Shown here: piece by piece, positions 1-13,054 of the stretch
Numbering within the stretch: position 1 is the stretch's first letter
Layout: each line of letters begins with the position of its first letter
NCBI GenBank assembly: GCA_036417435.1
Contig: CM070916.1
Coordinates: 21,026,052-21,090,051 of the forward strand
Direction: 5' to 3'
DNA length: 64,000 nt
Source: Inia geoffrensis
Taxonomy: Eukaryota; Chordata; Mammalia; Artiodactyla; Iniidae
Translations under genes and position numbers: made by a program
Notes under the pieces: model-generated
The model's database searches: none
Told to the model about the DNA's origin: nothing
Seen by the model: the letters and a program-made list of their open reading frames with translations, nothing else

Positions 1-190
1 CATCTGCTAACCCATCTATTTCCTTGGACAAGTTAATTGCACTCTCTGTGTCTCAGTTTCCTCATCTGTAAAATGTGAATGGTAATACCTATAATGGAGA
101 TCTTGTAAGGATTACATGAGATCCTACGAGTAAAGAGTTTAAAATTGTATGTGGGGAATAGAGAGAGCTCAGTCAATGTTATTATATAAC
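1..190 (+). repeat. MIR SINE fragment
   Basis: The sequence carries the MIR core (CTCAGTTTCCTCATCTGTAA followed by an AATGTGAATGGTAATACCT-like stretch and a TTGTAAGGATTACATGAGA-like block) in forward orientation. It is an ancient tRNA-derived element, truncated by the window edge. Confidence 0.85.
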
Positions 191-3100
191 ATATACTCAG
201 TGGTATAACATGAAGCCCATTTTTAACAATCCTACTACAATTTCTATGCTTTATCTTGATTCCATTTCATTTCATTAAAGGGCAACCTTCAGCTATATGA
301 AAAGGTCAATCATTTGATACTTTTGTTAAAGCAAGAGAAAAGAGAGCAGGCAGTCTTCTTTATCCTTTCAAAAATATCAGTGCAATAAGACCATTCAACT
401 CACTGTAAAAGTCATGGTTCTATAATATTGATTTTTTTTCAGAAGCAAATGTATAGGTAAAATGCAAGGATGGTCTCTCTTTCTCCCTAGAAACTAGGGT
501 GGGGACAATAATATATACTATTGAGCTGGACTAGCTCTAAATATAAATTTTACTCTCTAGACTACTAATTTACATGGTGGAGAAATATTTCAACATCAGT
601 CTCAATAGGAAATAAATAACTTACATGACACTGTACTGAATGCCCTTCTAGAGTGTAAACTTATTAAGGGCAAGATACTCTGATTTCACTTGTGCTCAAT
701 AAATCTGTGGAAATGAAAATTGACAATATCATGGCTGGAAGTTAGCATATGTCCAGTAGTATATAAAATACCCTTCATAACATAGAATATACATGAGTTG
801 GTCAACATCTATTGATACAAAGAGGTTGTTATCTAGGAATCAAGTGAAAGCCCAGGTCGTTGTCATAATTTGGTACATTCAGTATGTGTGTACTGAATGC
901 CTTACACGTGCCAGGCACTGACAGCCATGCCAAAATAAATCAGACATGGTCCTGCCTTCTAGGACTTTATAGACTAATGGAGACTAATCAAATATATCAG
1001 ATATTTATATTTTATATTTGCGATAAAAGTTAGAAAGTGGTTACCGCTCCAAGATGGTTAAATAAAATATTGCAAGAGGTAACAGATGGGAGGAATTTTT
1101 CCCTCCAAATGCATTCCTTCATAGAAAAAGAAATTGATCTCTCTCGCCCATAGGAAAGTACAGCACCCTTAGGGTCTGTCCCATTTTTCCATGAGCATTG
1201 GTGGTACAGTGGTGAGTATAGCTGTCTTCCATTTTTTTAAATGAACAGAGAAACTTCCTTCAAAGAGTAGAAAACAAAATTAGCATGTCTATCACAGCTG
1301 CAATGTATACTTTAGCAAACCAGATTTATTATTAGTCTATAACAAAACTTAGATTGTTATTATTTATTGTGGCAGTAGTGAGTTCACACACACCCCCATC
1401 ATATTCCCCAATCTCAAAAATATATGCTGTGTATAGAGGCTGATACTTTCCAGGCTAGGAAATTGGTTCACTCCCTGAGAATAGTGTCCCAAGACATACA
1501 TATTTCTGACAGAGCGTTACATCTTTCATTCAGGAATCAGGCATACCATTTAAAAAGAAACAGCACCTTCAATGCTACTGCTATTCTGTTAGGAAAAGTT
1601 CAGGGAACCCTGAGGATCAATATATATAACACCTAAAGAAATCCGTAAGTTCAGAGCTTTAATTCCATGTAGGAAGGAAAAACAACTTTGAACCTTGTTT
1701 TTAGAAAGAAATATCAATTTGTATAAATCAAATTCAAGAAAGACAAAATCATTTAAGAGAAATGAACTCTTTCTGGCATTCCCTTGTTTCATCACCCATT
1801 GCTTTCTGAAAAGACAGGTGCCTGCTGATACACGTGACCACGGGCTGCAGTGTAAGACCGCCCGCTGCAAGAACAGAGCCACCAGCCAGAGCAGGGAAGT
1901 GGCTGCATCCGGGCTGCTCACCAACTCCATCAATAAGGCTCTCTTGCTCCAGGCTTTTAAATACCTTCATTTTAAAATTAGATTTTGATTTTTTTCTCAG
2001 AAACAGCTAAATCTCTGTTAAGCTACCCAAACATATTTCACAACTTAGATTACTGTGTTCTGCCTTCCTGCTTTTTTTTGCAGCTGTTACTTTTAAAGAG
2101 AGCACATTTTGCTTTCCAAATGAGAATGGAGGCTTTTATTTAAAGGAGGAATTTTTCTGCTTGTTGTCATCTGGGCATCCTCCCTACTTTTTATGATTTC
2201 AGAACCTGCTTAAAACATCTTCATATGCAAACTGTACAGCAGCACGAGTTGAAATGTTCACAGTTTCAAAAGTGATAGAAAACATAGAAACTAACTAAAA
2301 AGTAAGCCAAGTTAGATCAAAGAGGGCACAAAAAAGCTCACTGGGTTTCACCTTTTCTCCAGCTGGAATCACTTATTACACTATCTACGCAAGAAAGTTA
2401 GCAAAAGGGATTCAGAGCATGAGCTGTTCTTTCCAGCCAACCGTGGCCAAAAAAAAATTGCCTCACCATTAGTGTCATCTTTGATTATCAAAATATTTAT
2501 GTGTCTATTTATACACATCATACCCACTTCAACAGGGTAGCTATAATGTCTGTGAATTTTTAAAATACACAGCACAATCGTATGCTAATGTCACCAAAGG
2601 AAGGTTCGTATATGAAATGGCAGAATTATTGCCATTTAAGACTACATCTTTAAACAGAGATTGTCACATGGGATAAATGTGGTTATCTTCTTAATACTTC
2701 TGTAGAAAATTTATTAAAATATAGAAGCCAAAATAATTGGGGGTTAAGTATCATTCTTGACTAATTTATACAATTCCCTAAGGACAGATGCATGTTCTAT
2801 TTGCTTGAACAAAGATTGATGAAACTTTTCAAAATCATTGTTGCCCATTTCTTAGGGAGTTCACAGGCATGACGTATTTAAAAGAGGAATTTAACCTTCC
2901 CTATTTACTATATAATTAGGGTTCATCCATTTATATGGAAGGACAAGTAATACTGTATAAGAAATAAATTGTTCTAGTGGAGAAAAAAGGCATTTCAGAA
3001 TCCTTGGTTCAGAGCCCTCACTTTCTCTCCCCCTCCGCCTCCAATATGTTACCTGTACCTGTCCTCCCACCTCTACCTGCTTTTCTCTAGGCTCCCAGCA

Positions 3101-3860
3101 CCTTTATCACTCCATTCCCACATAGTATTGAGATTAATCATCTATATGTCTGCCTTTACTCTTCTCTGTGTACCTCAAGGGCAGGGCAACTGTGGGTGTT
3201 TTTCTTTAACCAACTAATTAAAGATAAATTTGTACTGACCTGAAACAAGTAAGGGAACTTAGTTAGCTAACAGTTTAAAGTGGAATTCACAAAATTACAA
3301 GTGGTTCCTATGAGCACTCCAGTGGCACAATTTATTATTCAAAGCTTCCATCATAAATAGATCATTCCAAAGGTGATATAATGTGATGGCTTTATCCCTT
3401 TAAAAAGGCCTGAATTTTTTAAACTAACTTTCCTCTCTATCAATTTCTTTATCTCCCAGGAAATGTCACTGCAATTTAAAGTACTCTTTACATTTAACTC
3501 CTCTAATCTTTTCAAGTATTTGAAAGTTGCTGTCAGTGATAGCTAAAAAATGACACTTTAAAAAAAAAAAAAAACATTTTGATAGTCATATACCTATATA
3601 GAACAGGTGTTTCATTGGAAGAAACGTTATACTCTAAAATAAAATGAAAGCAACAAAATGCATGTTCTACGCAATAAACTCTGGTGGTCTACACTTTCAC
3701 AAATTGATTTCCACTGGCTAAGCTAATATAACTTATCAGCCGCAATCTTTCAAAGAAAATATAAGGGTGTCTTTATACTACACCATTTAATTTTGATCTC
3801 ACTGAAAGTTGTCTGGAAGCCCAAACCCCCCTCTCCAAAATCTCTTTATATTTCCGATTA
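191..3860. other. Intron 1 sequence, mostly unassigned
   Basis: AT-rich intron. Weak L2-like 3'-end signatures are visible near 640-720, at 880-1000 (a GTGCCAGGCACTG block, minus orientation) and near 3100-3190 (CTCAAGGGCAGGGCAACT). A pure A run lies near 3560. Nothing else was recognised, and the short open frames have no protein-like composition. Confidence 0.4.
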
Positions 3861-3864
3861 AGGA

Positions 3865-4010
3865 GTAGTCAACTATTTATTGAGTACCTACTATGCCCAA
3901 GCTCTATGTTCCAGGGAGTACCAATGTGTATGAAAGTTCCCTCAGCTAACACACAGGCAAATTTGGGAAACACAAATTAAGAGACTCATTTAATGACAGG
4001 ATACATGATA
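3865..4010 (-). repeat. L2-like fragment
   Basis: TTTATTGAGTACCTACTATG followed by a diverged gene-free block is the reverse complement of the L2 3' terminus. The element is old and its boundaries are uncertain. Confidence 0.5.
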
Positions 4011-4401
4011 AGAGTGATGAGAAGGCAGAATTTGATTAATTACCAAATGAATACACAAACATTCCACAAGCCTGGCAAAGAAGGAATAGTTAGGGGCTGG
4101 ATGGCCTAGGACAAATTCACGACGGGGAATCTGAGCTCAACTGGATTTTCATTAGTGGAGAAAAGTGAGGAGGACAGACCAAGCCTTGTTACGAGGTATT
4201 AGCAAATGAAATGAGACACAGAAAGAAAATGAAGTTTAGTGAAAAAGTTTTTATCAGACAGAAATTTCCAGAAGCATGCTTAGAAGTAAACTGGAAGGAT
4301 AGTTTGAGATCTTGAATGTCAAACAAACAGGGTCAAAATTTATTCTCAAGCCATTGGAGAACCAAACTGACCTTTGATAGTTTAAGGCTTAAAATTTAAG
4401 C

Positions 4402-4546
4402 CAGTGGGTCTCAAAGCATGATCCAAGGACTATCAGTGTCACCTGGGCACTGGCCCCATCTCAGAGCTACTACGTCGGAAACTCCTAGCATGGAGCCCAG
4501 CAGCCTGCACTTGAACACACCTTCTGGGTGATTTTGAGAACCACTG
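4402..4546 (-). mobile_element. MER5-type hAT-Charlie MITE
   Basis: The element opens CAGTGGGTCTCAAAG and closes TTGAGAACCACTG, the terminal inverted repeats of MER5-type non-autonomous hAT elements. It is flanked by 8-bp target duplications, ATTTAAGC (4394-4401) and GTTTAAGC (4547-4554), with one mismatch. It codes for nothing; such elements moved with a Charlie transposase early in mammalian evolution. Confidence 0.85.
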
Positions 4547-4904
4547 GTTTAAGCAAATTAAAATAATCAAGGCAACGTAACAGCTATATATCCTTCTGCT
4601 GGTGGCATACGCAACACAAACCAGTGAGAATGGTCTGAAAGAGAAGTTTCAGAGCCACTTCCAAGTAGAAGACCAAAAAGAAGAGAAATAAATGTTTTTG
4701 AAAGATTTGCTATTTGACATTTAACAGCATTTTAGGATCACCTTTTAACGTTTCATTAAAGCTTCTCTCTTAGAAGGAAATTAAAAGTGACTAAGTCTTA
4801 GAGTGGGGATTACAGCCTACTAGGTTTTCTCTCTCCTCTTCTGATTAAGAAATAGGCAGATTTCTCATCACGATACGTGTGCCAGGAGGGAGTTGGGAAA
4901 AAAA

Positions 4905-5095
4905 AAGAACTAACGTTTACTGAAGATTTCTGTCAGGCTGTTCACATGCATTATGCCATTTAATCCTCACAAAAAAATGTTATAAGCCAACCTATAGTAT
5001 TGCCCTTTTATATAGATATGGATCCTGGGATTCAAAGAGGTAAGAAAACTTTAAAATGATCGATTAGTAAGCACAAAACAAGGACTTAAGTCCAG
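4905..5095 (-). repeat. MIR SINE, reverse orientation
   Basis: The block CATTATGCCATTTAATCCTC, then a diverged TATGAGGTAGGTACTATT-type segment and a gapped GAGGAAACTGAGGC-type segment, matches reverse-complement MIR. It is diverged and full-length-like. Confidence 0.75.
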
Positions 5096-5099
5096 AAAA

Positions 5100-7585
5100 T
5101 GAGGTCCAAGAGGTCCAGAAAAAAGGCTACATAGTTGAGCGAGAAGTCAAAGCCAGCCTCTGCTTAAAACCAGAGAAAGTACCCCACATGATCAACTGTT
5201 ACTGAGAAGAGCTTAACTGATCACACTAAAATTTTTTACCCATCAAGTTACCCAGCAAGTGAGAGGTCCTGAGAAAAACCAGATGGGTCACGTGAGTGAA
5301 GCAGCAAAGCAGGGAGAGGAAATCTTGTGCCTTTTCCCATTGGAGTGGCAATGTGTCTATGTTTTCAACTTTGGGGGAAAAAAATGGTGGCAGTTCACAT
5401 ATTTCCTAAAGGTCTTCCAAAAGCTTGTAAAACAGGTGAGTTCCTGGAGTAAGGAATCATGCCTTATCTGCATGGCTGGTTTTCTCTTGTCCAGTGACCA
5501 CGGGAAAATTGAAATGCAGAAGTACTGCTTGGACCTAAGTGAAATCGAAAGACGTACTATTTCTCTATTTTTTTTTTTTAATGGAAAATGTCCAATTCGA
5601 CCAGTGTTTCTCAGTAATGTTGAATTTTTTTCCCAAAAGCCCAAAAGACTGAAATACCAACCTCAGACCAAACCTTAGTTTAAAGGTCTTGAAGTTCACT
5701 TTGCAGGGAGCACAGAGCCGCCTATTCGAGAAACCCTTCACCCCCCTGCCCCACAGGTGGACAAAACGAACCGTCAAAACAACAGAAAGGGAGACAAAGG
5801 CACACTGGATATAATTCTAAAAGCTCAGTGTGCTGCCTTCAGAAATATACTGTCATTTTTAGGATCAAAATGAAAGGACTGAAAGTACAAGGGGTTTTAG
5901 AGGCTTTCTGGGGCTTCATTAATTCGTTTTTTTCCCTGATGAGGTATTACCAAATGGGGCCACTACTAATGGTGACACAATCTCAGCTCCTGATGGCCGG
6001 TAAAATGGGACACGGAGCCCAACAAGGTGGCAGATGTATGGTACCGACAATATATTTATTGGAGATCTGGTTCAGTTTTTCAAATCTAACATGCCGCTGA
6101 ATAGGTCCTGGGATACAGTGTTTGTACAATGTCTGTTAAAAAATGATTCTTTCCGGGAGGGGAAAAAAAAAGAACAGTGCTTTCAATGTTCACTATCCTT
6201 TACATCTGCTGCTCAGCTGGAAACACTGTTAAAAGGCCATTAGAACCTTAAGGTAGCAGACCTCGAAGGCTCTGAAAGCCAGGGAGCAATTCGCTGTTTG
6301 TGTGAGAGGATCAGCCCAGCCACTTCCTCTTCAAGGGCTGAAAACAGCTTCTGTCATGAGCTGTGAAAATCACTTCCACAGGAACCAGGCTGAAATGTGG
6401 CCGAAGGTGGTACACCTACAGGCTGGCGCTGCACGGCAGAGCCTCCTCCTGGGCATCCCTGGCACCTTCCAGAAGTCCCAGGCAGCGGCTCCCCGGCAGT
6501 GCCTGGGAGGAGATGGGCAGCCTGAGACTTCCAGAAACCTCCAGGCTTCTCTCTTAAGACACTGGTTCTCTCTAACGCTTCATTAGGTTAAAATGAGAAT
6601 TGTCGCCCCTAACGAAGATAGCTTCAGGAAGTGTCACCCTGGGAAAAGTCTGCTCTTGCTTATTTGTATTCCATCTGTCTGTTTTTCCTGATGATACTAA
6701 TTGGGAGAGAGGCTCTTTTTTTCCCAAAGAATACTGTTTCAAAGCCTTTCAAAACAGAGAGCAGTTTTAAACTTTTTTTTCAAGTACAACATCACATTTT
6801 TGAAAATAAATATTTCAGAGGAATCACAATGGCTTTGTCAAGAGTTGTACTTTATAAACTAATGATTAGAAAGGTTAAAACTCACTTTAAAATGCGTTAC
6901 AGGTTTCTCAGTTATAGGAAATTGTTATTCCAGTGATAAAATGCACCTTTGTTACTACATAGAATTAAGATCAGTATGACCTGTGTTTTTATATATAGTC
7001 AACACTTTGTTAAACTGCAGGCCTTTGTATAATTTAATAATAAGCATGTTCTGGATAAAAATAAATTGCCATTCTTTAATCATAGCAATTAGTTTATGTT
7101 TATGCATATAACTTCTAACAATATTAAATTATCTATCTTTACAGCAATAACCCAGGCTGAGAAACTGACTCAAAGTTTATTTGTTAAATTAATATAACAA
7201 AATGAAAAAGTACAATTTCATGGTTCTCTGCTGTGAATATCTGTTGCACCTAATGTACTGTTTTAACTGGAATTTAAGTATGATCACCCTACATGTATTT
7301 TTTTATTAAAATAGAAAAACATGGGTTTATACAATTTTTATATGTCTAGTATACAAAACACATCATGAAGATCTCTGATTTTAAGAAATCCCCAAGTTCC
7401 TTTTTTTTAAAGAAGGGAAGGTGGTAATTGAAGAGATTATATGTAATGATTTTGTTGTTGATGACATAAGATTTGCCGTTCACAACCTATTATATTTAAT
7501 TGAAATTGACCTTTCATGAGAGCCATGTGGTAATATAGGTGAAATGAATATATTCTTTATGGCAGTCATATAAAAAGATTGGCCT
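5100..7585. other. Intron 1 sequence, nothing recognised
   Basis: No repeat family or gene was recognised. Open frames of 60-140 codons occur (for example 5259-5678 plus) but overlap one another on both strands and end in low-complexity residues. A GC-richer patch at 6400-6560 stands out from the AT-rich background. Confidence 0.4.
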
Positions 7586-7589
7586 AAGC

Positions 7590-7800
7590 TTTTTTTTTCT
7601 TTTTTTTGCTGTCTGCAGGCTTCTCACTGCTAAGGCCTTTTCTGTTGTGGAGCACAGGCTCTGGACGCGTAGGCTCAGCGGCCATGGCTCACGGGCCCAG
7701 CCGCTCCGCGGCATGTGGGATCTTCCGGGACCAGGGCACGAACCCGCATCCCCTGCATCGGCAGGCGGACTCTCAACCACTGCGCCACCAGGGAAGCCCC
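7590..7800 (-). mobile_element. CHR-2 SINE, reverse orientation
   Basis: A full-length tRNA-derived cetacean SINE is seen as its reverse complement, with a T-rich tail at 7590-7607 and CCAGGGAAGCCCC at the right end. Flanks GGCCTAAGCTTT and AGCCTAACCTTT look like a slightly diverged target duplication. It lies in GPC6 intron 1, in the sense orientation relative to the gene. Confidence 0.93.
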
Positions 7801-7804
7801 TAGC

Positions 7805-9285
7805 CTAACCTTTTAACATAGTACTTGACCTCCTGTTGTCTGAATACCCCCAAGACTGTTAAAGAATATTGAATAAGATAACCACATAATCAAATGAGCA
7901 GTAAAAGCACAGTAAAAGTCTTTCACACATTAGCACTTGATAATGTAAAAGTAACAGTCAACTATGTTCCCTAAATTCAGTGCAAACATATAACTGGAGG
8001 AGAGGCTGGAACAGAGCAAGTAGGAATGATCAGGAGTTTTGCATTTCCAGATAATTAATACTTCAGAATTACAAATTCTTATTTTCCAAATAGAGCTCCC
8101 ATTATGTCAAAGAGCACTTAAACTCTTCAAAATCATTTGTTAAACTTCTTGCTACAAAAAAAAAGTTAAAAAATCAGCGATCTTAAATTTTTTAAGTTTT
8201 AAAAACTCCCAGTCATTGGGATTTGGAATAAAATAGGATAAGCAAACAGCTAAAGGACAACATTTCTTACTTTCTCAGGAAAAAAAATTAAGACCTGTCA
8301 CTTGAAAATACCTATAATAGCCAAAAGCATGGTGGCTCTTTCAAGTTCATTGCAAAAGTGCTATTGACTTTGATCTATTCTGACCCATTAAGAAAATAAT
8401 AACTGAAAGTTAGTCATCATTTTTTGGAAGACCTCAGAGTGCTTTCTTTGCAAAGAAAAGAGTTGCCTCAACTTCATTGCAGCCTTGAGAGGAAACACCC
8501 CTAGTTCCCTGAAACTCAGCAGAGGAGCACTTGCCCCTGCTAATCTCAGCTGTTCTGGGGGCACAAAAAGAGGAAGTCAGTTTCTCAAGAAATCCAAGAA
8601 ACGTAAGGAGCAAATACACTAGCTGATAAAGCCTACAGAACACAGGTGTGCATGTCCAGAATGTATTATGCTACATCTTTAATTAAATGTGTATAAAATG
8701 AAGGGTGACCAGCTCTAAATGTAGTCTCCTTGTACCTGGAAGTCAGGAACAAATGGCTAGATCTGCACAGGAAAAATAGCTCAAGGCGGGATGGGGCCGG
8801 GGAGGGAGGTTTGGAATTACTCTTGGCCAGAAATGTTCTAAAAAAGACCCCCAAAATGAGTCCTATATACCCATAGGGAGCCTACCATATTAGCAAAGAA
8901 TAATAGGGATCCTACCGTGAAAGAAACTTAAAATGACTTTTCCCAGTTGCCCTTTAAAGCAATGCTGTGGTTTTATTTTACTGGCGCAGAAGTGCCCAGG
9001 GCAGCTCAGTTAGGCCCCTTGGGCTCCAGGCACAGGTGATTACCGATTGAAGGGAGCCAGCCACTCTCTTTCCCTTGGTCCCCCTACTGGTCAATGTAGA
9101 CATTTGGAAGAACGCTGAGGAAACAGGGTCGGGGTTCGCAGTTTGGAAGCAGCAACTCTTTCTGGGTGGAGATTCCTACCCAAGGTCAAGGTGAAAAATA
9201 ACACAAAATCATTGCTCAAATATGACTGTCTCCCCTGACAAAAACATGTACTTAAAACCACATTGAATGCACCCAGAATGTGGCC
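7805..9285. other. Intron 1 sequence, nothing recognised
   Basis: AT-rich intron with no clear repeat match. The short open frames at 8434-8643 and 8666-8854 have no recognisable domain. Confidence 0.35.
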
Positions 9286-9289
9286 CCCA

Positions 9290-9470
9290 GAAACTCAAAG
9301 GATGGTGCCCAGACCAACAGCATCGTCACCTGGGAACTTGTTAATGATGCAAATTACAGGTCCTATCGCAGAACTACTAAGTCAGAACTTGTGGGGATGA
9401 CCAAAGCGTTCGCGTTTAACAAGGCCTCCAGTGATTCTGACGCATGATAAAGTTTATGAAGCACTGCTCC
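9290..9470 (-). mobile_element. MER5-type hAT MITE
   Basis: AACTCAAAGGATGGTGCCCA, ACCAACAGCATCGTCACCTG and the closing AAAGTTTATGAAGCACTGCT match MER5-type elements in reverse orientation. The termini are more eroded than in the copy at 4402. Confidence 0.75.
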
Positions 9471-9472
9471 AG

Positions 9473-9655
9473 ACCACTGGCTCTCTTCCCTAGATGCACA
9501 TCAGGATCACTTGGGAAATTTTCAAAAGAAAGGAAGAGAAGAAGGGAGGAAGGGAGGGAGGGAAAGTACCCTTCCCAGACCAATCAAATCAGACTAGCTG
9601 AAGATGAAGCCCAAGTGCAGGTATTTTTCTTAATATTTCACATGATTCCAGCATA
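9473..9655 (+). mobile_element. Second MER5-like element with GGAA-rich insertion
   Basis: CCACTGGCTCTCTTCCCTAG and ATGCACATCAGGATCACTTG match the forward MER5 start, directly abutting the preceding element head to head. A purine GGAA/GGGA tract (about 9528-9567) interrupts it. The end near 9655 is uncertain. Confidence 0.55.
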
Positions 9656-9975
9656 GCCCTGGCTCTTTCCAACTCGAAAGAGCCAGTTGTTAAATCTTCT
9701 GGAATTTTGTGAGCCAGGTGTTGAGCTGTTAGTAGCTCAAGATCGGTCACAGTGGGAACATTTAAACCATAAAAATTGGCAAATGCTACAGATCAGGTCT
9801 CTCCACACACTACCCTCCAGAGAGCCAATTGTTTCACATTTATCAGTTCACCACTGGCCGGAGTCGAGGAACACTGGTTTAAAGCAAGAATGCCAAATCC
9901 TTAATTCAGATAGTCTGAGTCATTCCTCTCAAGTCCTCTGTTACCCCTAAGTTCCTTATTAAGGTTATGAAGATT

Positions 9976-10174
9976 GGGCTTCCCTGGTGGCGCAGTGGTT
10001 GAGAGTCCGCCTGCCGATGCAGGGGACACGGGATCGTGCCCCGGTCCGGGAAGATCCCACATGCTGGCTCCCGTGAGCGATGGCCGCTGAGCCTGCGCGT
10101 CCGGAGCCTGTGCTCCGCAATGGGAGAGGCCACAACAGTGAGAGGCCCGCGCACCGGAAAAAAAAAAAAAAAAA
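9976..10174 (+). mobile_element. CHR-2 SINE
   Basis: Forward copy from GGGCTTCCCTGGTGGCGCAG to GCGCACCGG plus a 17-A tail (10158-10174). It lacks about 16 bp of the middle GCGGAGCGGCTGGG segment. A short AAGATT-type duplication flanks it. It lies in intron 1, antisense to GPC6. Confidence 0.93.
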
Positions 10175-10831
10175 GATTATTAAGATTAACCAAGCACTTC
10201 AGTGGCCACATACGTGAGAAAGGTGACTACCAGCCTGTCTTAGGGTATAACTGTGACTAGTTCAGATTAACAGCCAGAGTCCTTTTCCTTTCTCTTCCAA
10301 GCACGGGCATAGGAAGCAATTCTGGAATGAGAAAGGCGGGTAAATCTGCTGGGGGACTGCTGGGGCTAGTCTGCCTCATCAACGGAGAGATGCACATGGT
10401 AAGAAATGGTCCCTTTCTATGCCTCTAGGCATTGCCCCTTCGCCTCTTGGTACTCCGGCAGCCATCTTGTTTCCATCATGGCCCTGACCTGGATGATGGG
10501 TGGAATGAGGTTGCAAGAGCCAAAAGATGGGGGGAGAACCTGGGACCGGGTGATACTGTTAACGTTCTACTTTCTCACTCCTAGAACTGCTCTATGTTGG
10601 GACTCCTTCGTATGTAAAAGAATGGCTCGCAGTGATCAGGTAAACTGGAACTCCTCTCATGCCTTCAGGGCCTTCTTTCCATAAAGGCAATGTGTGTGCC
10701 CTCTGCTCCCCCCCACCACCCCTTCTTACTGACTCTGTACTCACTCTTCGGAGCCCATTGCTCTTCTTCAAGGAGGCATTTCCATAACCCTGTGATCAGC
10801 ACACAGGATCCTGTAATTTTTCCGTTTTTAA

Positions 10832-10974
10832 ATTTTTTTTCTTTTTATTTATTTCTTTACTGTGGCCGCATCTCCAGGCATGGGGGATCTTAGTTCCCCC
10901 ACCAGGGACCTGAACCCACGCCCCCTGCAGGGCAAGCACGGAGTCTTAACCAGTGGACCACCAGGGAAGTCCCC
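10832..10974 (-). mobile_element. CHR-1-like SINE, reverse orientation
   Basis: This shorter tRNA-derived SINE (about 140 bp) has TGTGGCCGCA next to its T-rich tail and ACCACCAGGGAAGTCCCC at the far end. It lacks the long CHR-2 body, which fits the CHR-1 subgroup. Confidence 0.8.
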
Positions 10975-11149
10975 ACATGATCCTACTGAATGCTTTCCCA
11001 GTGCCAGGTACCCTAGTGCTGTGCACTTATCTCAGCCGTTCACTGTTAAAGGTGCCCTTAATTTCTGCTTCCCTGCTGGGATTAAAATTCCCTGGGGCCC
11101 TACAGCCAGTCCCTGGCATGGTGACTTACACATAGTAGGTAAATAAGAA

Positions 11150-12760
11150 CTAGTTATTGGAAAAATGAAAAAAAAAAGCCTAAAAGAAATGGAGAATAGG
11201 TTATAAAAATAATAACCTGAATAATGTGTAAATGTGGAATCAAATTTCTATTTTTCTTTGTTACTAACTGGTGCATTTGTTTAAAAATATTTTTCATCCA
11301 GGGTTATTAAAAACTCTTAAATATTTCCATCCAGGATTATTAGAATTTTTAAACCTTTACCCAAGAGTTAGCACTATGAAACCCTTTATTTACAAATATG
11401 CCATCCAGGGAGTCAACTACACTTTCAAACGTTCTCATGTAAATCACTAAAAACTGAGTAATACTGGAGAAATCTATGAAACTACTTAAAGTCTCGTTGT
11501 GTGCCAGCTAAAGAATTTAAGAGAGCAGAATTTGGTCTGCAAAAGGATATAAGCACCAAGTTTGAAATATTAATTTTTCTGTTTATACTGACAAGACAAC
11601 TCTAGGTCACCTTGCGGGCCTTGCTAGAAGTCTTTTGAGGGTTGTGAACTAAGGAGGAAAAAAAGTCCTATGATGTTACTTTTGTGGGTCTGAATATGAA
11701 TTAAGACTAAGCTAATGAATTATTTTATCAATAATTCCTTTACTACAGTTTTTATCCTAAACTCATATTTCTATAAAAATCTAGTGACTGAATGGTAGGT
11801 CACTTTGGTTTAAAAGGACTCAATTTTATATTTTGTTAAGTGTTCATAATACCCATAATTGTAAAAGAACACTAGTCACCCTCTCACATAAATTATAATG
11901 CAATGTTTATACTACAGTATTTTAAAGAACATAACGCTGTATATTTTAAATCACTTTTGATAGTGGCCTACATTTCTGCTCACAAGCTATTACAATGCGG
12001 CACAGTTAAAAGATATAAGTTTTATGTAAAAAAGTATATCAGTCAACTCAAATGAACTCTTATTCTCAACGATGACATATCATCTTCTAATTAAATCAGC
12101 TAAGATAACTCTGTTTGCAAGGATCATTCTAAAACTAATTCCCAAATCAAGAGTCTAACAAGCGGTACTCCTAATAGTCCAGATTTTAGATTGCTTTGAT
12201 ACCTGGAATTAATGTGAATCTTTTAGTAATCTAGTGACTTGACAAATCATAAAAAAAACATTTGAAGCTCCGCTAACTCGTTTCCACCTCACAGTGTTCT
12301 TCGAAAGGATTTTAAAGACATCGTCTAACTAAACAGAGGGCAAAGAAATCAGAACTCTGTGAAGCAGGCAGCTAAATGGAAATTAAATTATTTATCCAAA
12401 ACTAGGAGATTTAATATGTCTCCAAAAGAGTAAGACTTACCAAACTCTGTTTTTTCATTTATGTTAATGTGATATTTACATGTAAAATTGAAAAAACAGT
12501 TGGGTTAACAGCAAACGTATCAAATAAGTTGGTTTGCTGGGGAGCAGAGGGAGGGAGGGCTTTTCCCCGGGAAGCCCACCAAAAAAAGGAAAGGACTGCT
12601 GGACGAAGGCCAGACAAAATGAAGCATTACATACTTTGAAATTTGAAAACAATAAAGAAAGACTAAAAATGTCACTAGTGTATCAGTGGAATATAAGAGA
12701 ATGTTTTTTTTAATTTTAGACTTTGAGACAGATTTTTAGATTTTTGAGATAAATTGATAC
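11150..12760. other. AT-rich intron 1 sequence, nothing else recognised
   Basis: Apart from the short tandem repeat near 11.3 kb, no repeat or gene was identified. A GC-richer patch lies at 12540-12600. Confidence 0.35.
11295..11409 (+). repeat. Imperfect 33-bp tandem repeat
   Basis: CATCCAGG recurs at 11295, 11328 and 11402. The first two copies are followed by similar GTTATTA/ATTATTA stretches, giving two diverged 33-bp units and perhaps a displaced third. Confidence 0.4.
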
Positions 12761-12775
12761 TAAAGAGATGGGAGA

Positions 12776-13054
12776 GGGCTTCCTGGTGGCGCAGTGTCCG
12801 CCTGCCGATGCAGGGGACACAGGTTCATGCCCCGGTCCGGGAAGTTCCCACATGCCGCGGAGAGGCTGGGCCCGTGAGCCGTGGCCGCTGAGCCTGCGCG
12901 TCTGGAGCCTGTGCTCTGCAGCGGGAGGGGCCACAACAGTGAGAGGCCTGAGTACCACAAAAAAAAAAAAAAGACTCATGTGCCAACATCTCCATTCTCA
13001 CAACAGTGAGAGGCCTAAGTATCGCAAAAAAAAAAAAAAAAAAAAAAAAAAGAG
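12776..13054 (+). mobile_element. Composite CHR-2 SINE with foreign 27-bp insert and second tail
   Basis: A forward SINE (12776-12973, lacking TGGTTGAGA near its start) ends in an A-tail. It is followed by 27 bp of non-SINE sequence (12974-13000), then a second copy of the SINE 3' end (13001-13026) and a 25-A tail (13027-13051). The whole composite is flanked by the 13-bp duplication AGAGATGGGAGAG (12764-12776 and 13055-13067). Insert and second tail are therefore inside the original insertion site. The 27 bp are identical to 46756-46782, the 3' flank of another SINE. Both tails share a GGCCT-AGTA variant not present in the 46.5-kb copy. Confidence 0.92.

Noticed and set aside
5259..5678. 139-codon plus-strand frame in intron 1
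   Set aside because: No domain or family resemblance, overlapped by open frames on the other strand, and ending in low-complexity sequence. Most likely chance.
7606..7803. Open frames within CHR SINE copies (also near 10.0, 12.8, 18.6, 26.2, 31.2, 46.6 and 50.3 kb)
   Set aside because: The same translations recur in every copy because the SINE body is GC-rich. These are non-coding Pol III elements.
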